Assembly: GCF_021533215.1 (NCBI RefSeq)
Contig: NZ_JAJNKA010000013.1
Location: 1 to 64,000 of the forward strand
From: Portibacter lacus
GTDB taxonomy: Bacteria > Bacteroidota > Bacteroidia > Chitinophagales > Saprospiraceae
DNA: 64,000 nt
Direction of reading: 5' to 3'
Shown: positions 63,680-64,000 of the stretch, one piece after another
Layout: every line of letters starts with the position of its first letter
How positions within the stretch are numbered: the stretch's first letter is position 1
Made by a program: the position numbers and the translations under genes
Notes under the pieces: generated by a model
What the model was told of the DNA's origin: nothing
The model's database searches: none
What the model saw: only the letters and a program-made list of their open reading frames with translations

Positions 63680-64000
63680 TTATTTAATCCGAGCATAATA
63701 TACATCCTGATTATTTCGCTCTATGTTTTTGAAAATAAAGGCACCTTGTTCAGAATTGGTCTGCTCGACGAAATCAAATAGAGTACAAGATTTAGGAAGG
63801 CCAGAAAAGATCAATGTAAAATGAGAACTACTCATAGGAGGTACCATCTGCCATTCTGGAGCGTATACAATTTTTTCTGCATGAACTAACTCACTTTTGT
63901 GATCAGAGTGGTGGTCGTAGAGATATGTCGAAGACCAGATTCGGATCGCTGTTTCGAAGAAAAATCTGTTATTATATAAACAATGAAAAATGACCTGACC
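63680..64000 (-). CDS. Conserved hypothetical protein, C-terminal part at window edge
   Basis: The minus-strand frame is open from 64000 down to a TAA at 63680-63682, giving 106 residues with the start outside the window. It contains HCLYNNRFFFETAIRIWSST, HAEKIVYAPEWQMVPPMSSS and FTLIFSGLPKSCTLFDFVEQ, and ends in DVYYARIK. I recognise this pattern as a recurring short Bacteroidota protein of unknown function. The 277 bases between it and the metallopeptidase-like gene hold no other ORF. Confidence 0.6.
   Translation of the reverse strand, partial: GQVIFHCLYNNRFFFETAIRIWSSTYLYDHHSDHKSELVHAEKIVYAPEWQMVPPMSSSHFTLIFSGLPKSCTLFDFVEQTNSEQGAFIFKNIERNNQDVYYARIK

Overview
The window looks like chromosomal DNA of an AT-rich Bacteroidota, probably a Saprospiria- or Cytophagia-like free-living heterotroph. 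The evidence is a type IX secretion sorting domain (gene 26435-28489), a TTG-N19-TAnnTTTG promoter of Bacteroidota type ahead of a tRNA, a menaquinone methyltransferase, and a planctomycete-type cytochrome/DUF1501/DUF1553 operon of the kind seen in marine members of the phylum. No species is assigned.

Layout. 1-660: edge of an IS3-family element and a decayed transposase. 0.66-14.1 kb: secreted zinc metalloprotease, a broken outer-membrane barrel gene, M32 carboxypeptidase with DUF423, a partly duplicated intergenic segment, then a five-gene minus-strand operon (AI-2E family transporter, coiled-coil P-loop ATPase, small membrane protein, cation/proton antiporter, uracil-DNA glycosylase). 14.4-21 kb: a large secreted GH13 alpha-amylase and an operon of sterol-desaturase-like protein, sulfite dehydrogenase and cytochrome c. 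21.2-26.4 kb: an accessory stretch of mostly plus-strand orphan genes flanked by a 5'-truncated topoisomerase IB copy and an intact one. 26.4-48.9 kb: the most striking part, a tightly packed 14-gene minus-strand operon built around SrfB-like (actin/Hsp70-fold) and SrfC-like (P-loop) proteins, with a membrane-tethered subtilisin, a TPR-like GTPase, several single- or multi-pass membrane proteins, coiled-coil proteins, a lipoprotein, a T9SS-exported protein and a secreted DNase-I-fold enzyme. 49.4-64 kb: two arginine tRNAs that read AGR codons, menG, 5-formyl-THF cyclo-ligase, the planctomycete-type operon, fumarylacetoacetase plus flavin reductase behind a 26-bp palindrome, and malate:quinone oxidoreductase.

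How the genes work together. Housekeeping parts are ordinary: tyrosine breakdown (fumarylacetoacetase), malate oxidation to menaquinol, folate salvage, sulfite oxidation to a cytochrome, secreted polymer degradation. The 26.4-48.9 kb operon is the candidate undescribed system. Its products would populate cytosol (SrfB, SrfC, GTPase), inner membrane (subtilase, 306-, 600-, 631- and 287-residue proteins), periplasm or outer membrane (coiled-coil protein, lipoproteins) and cell surface (T9SS cargo). That suggests an NTP-driven trans-envelope assembly, but its function is not established by the sequence.
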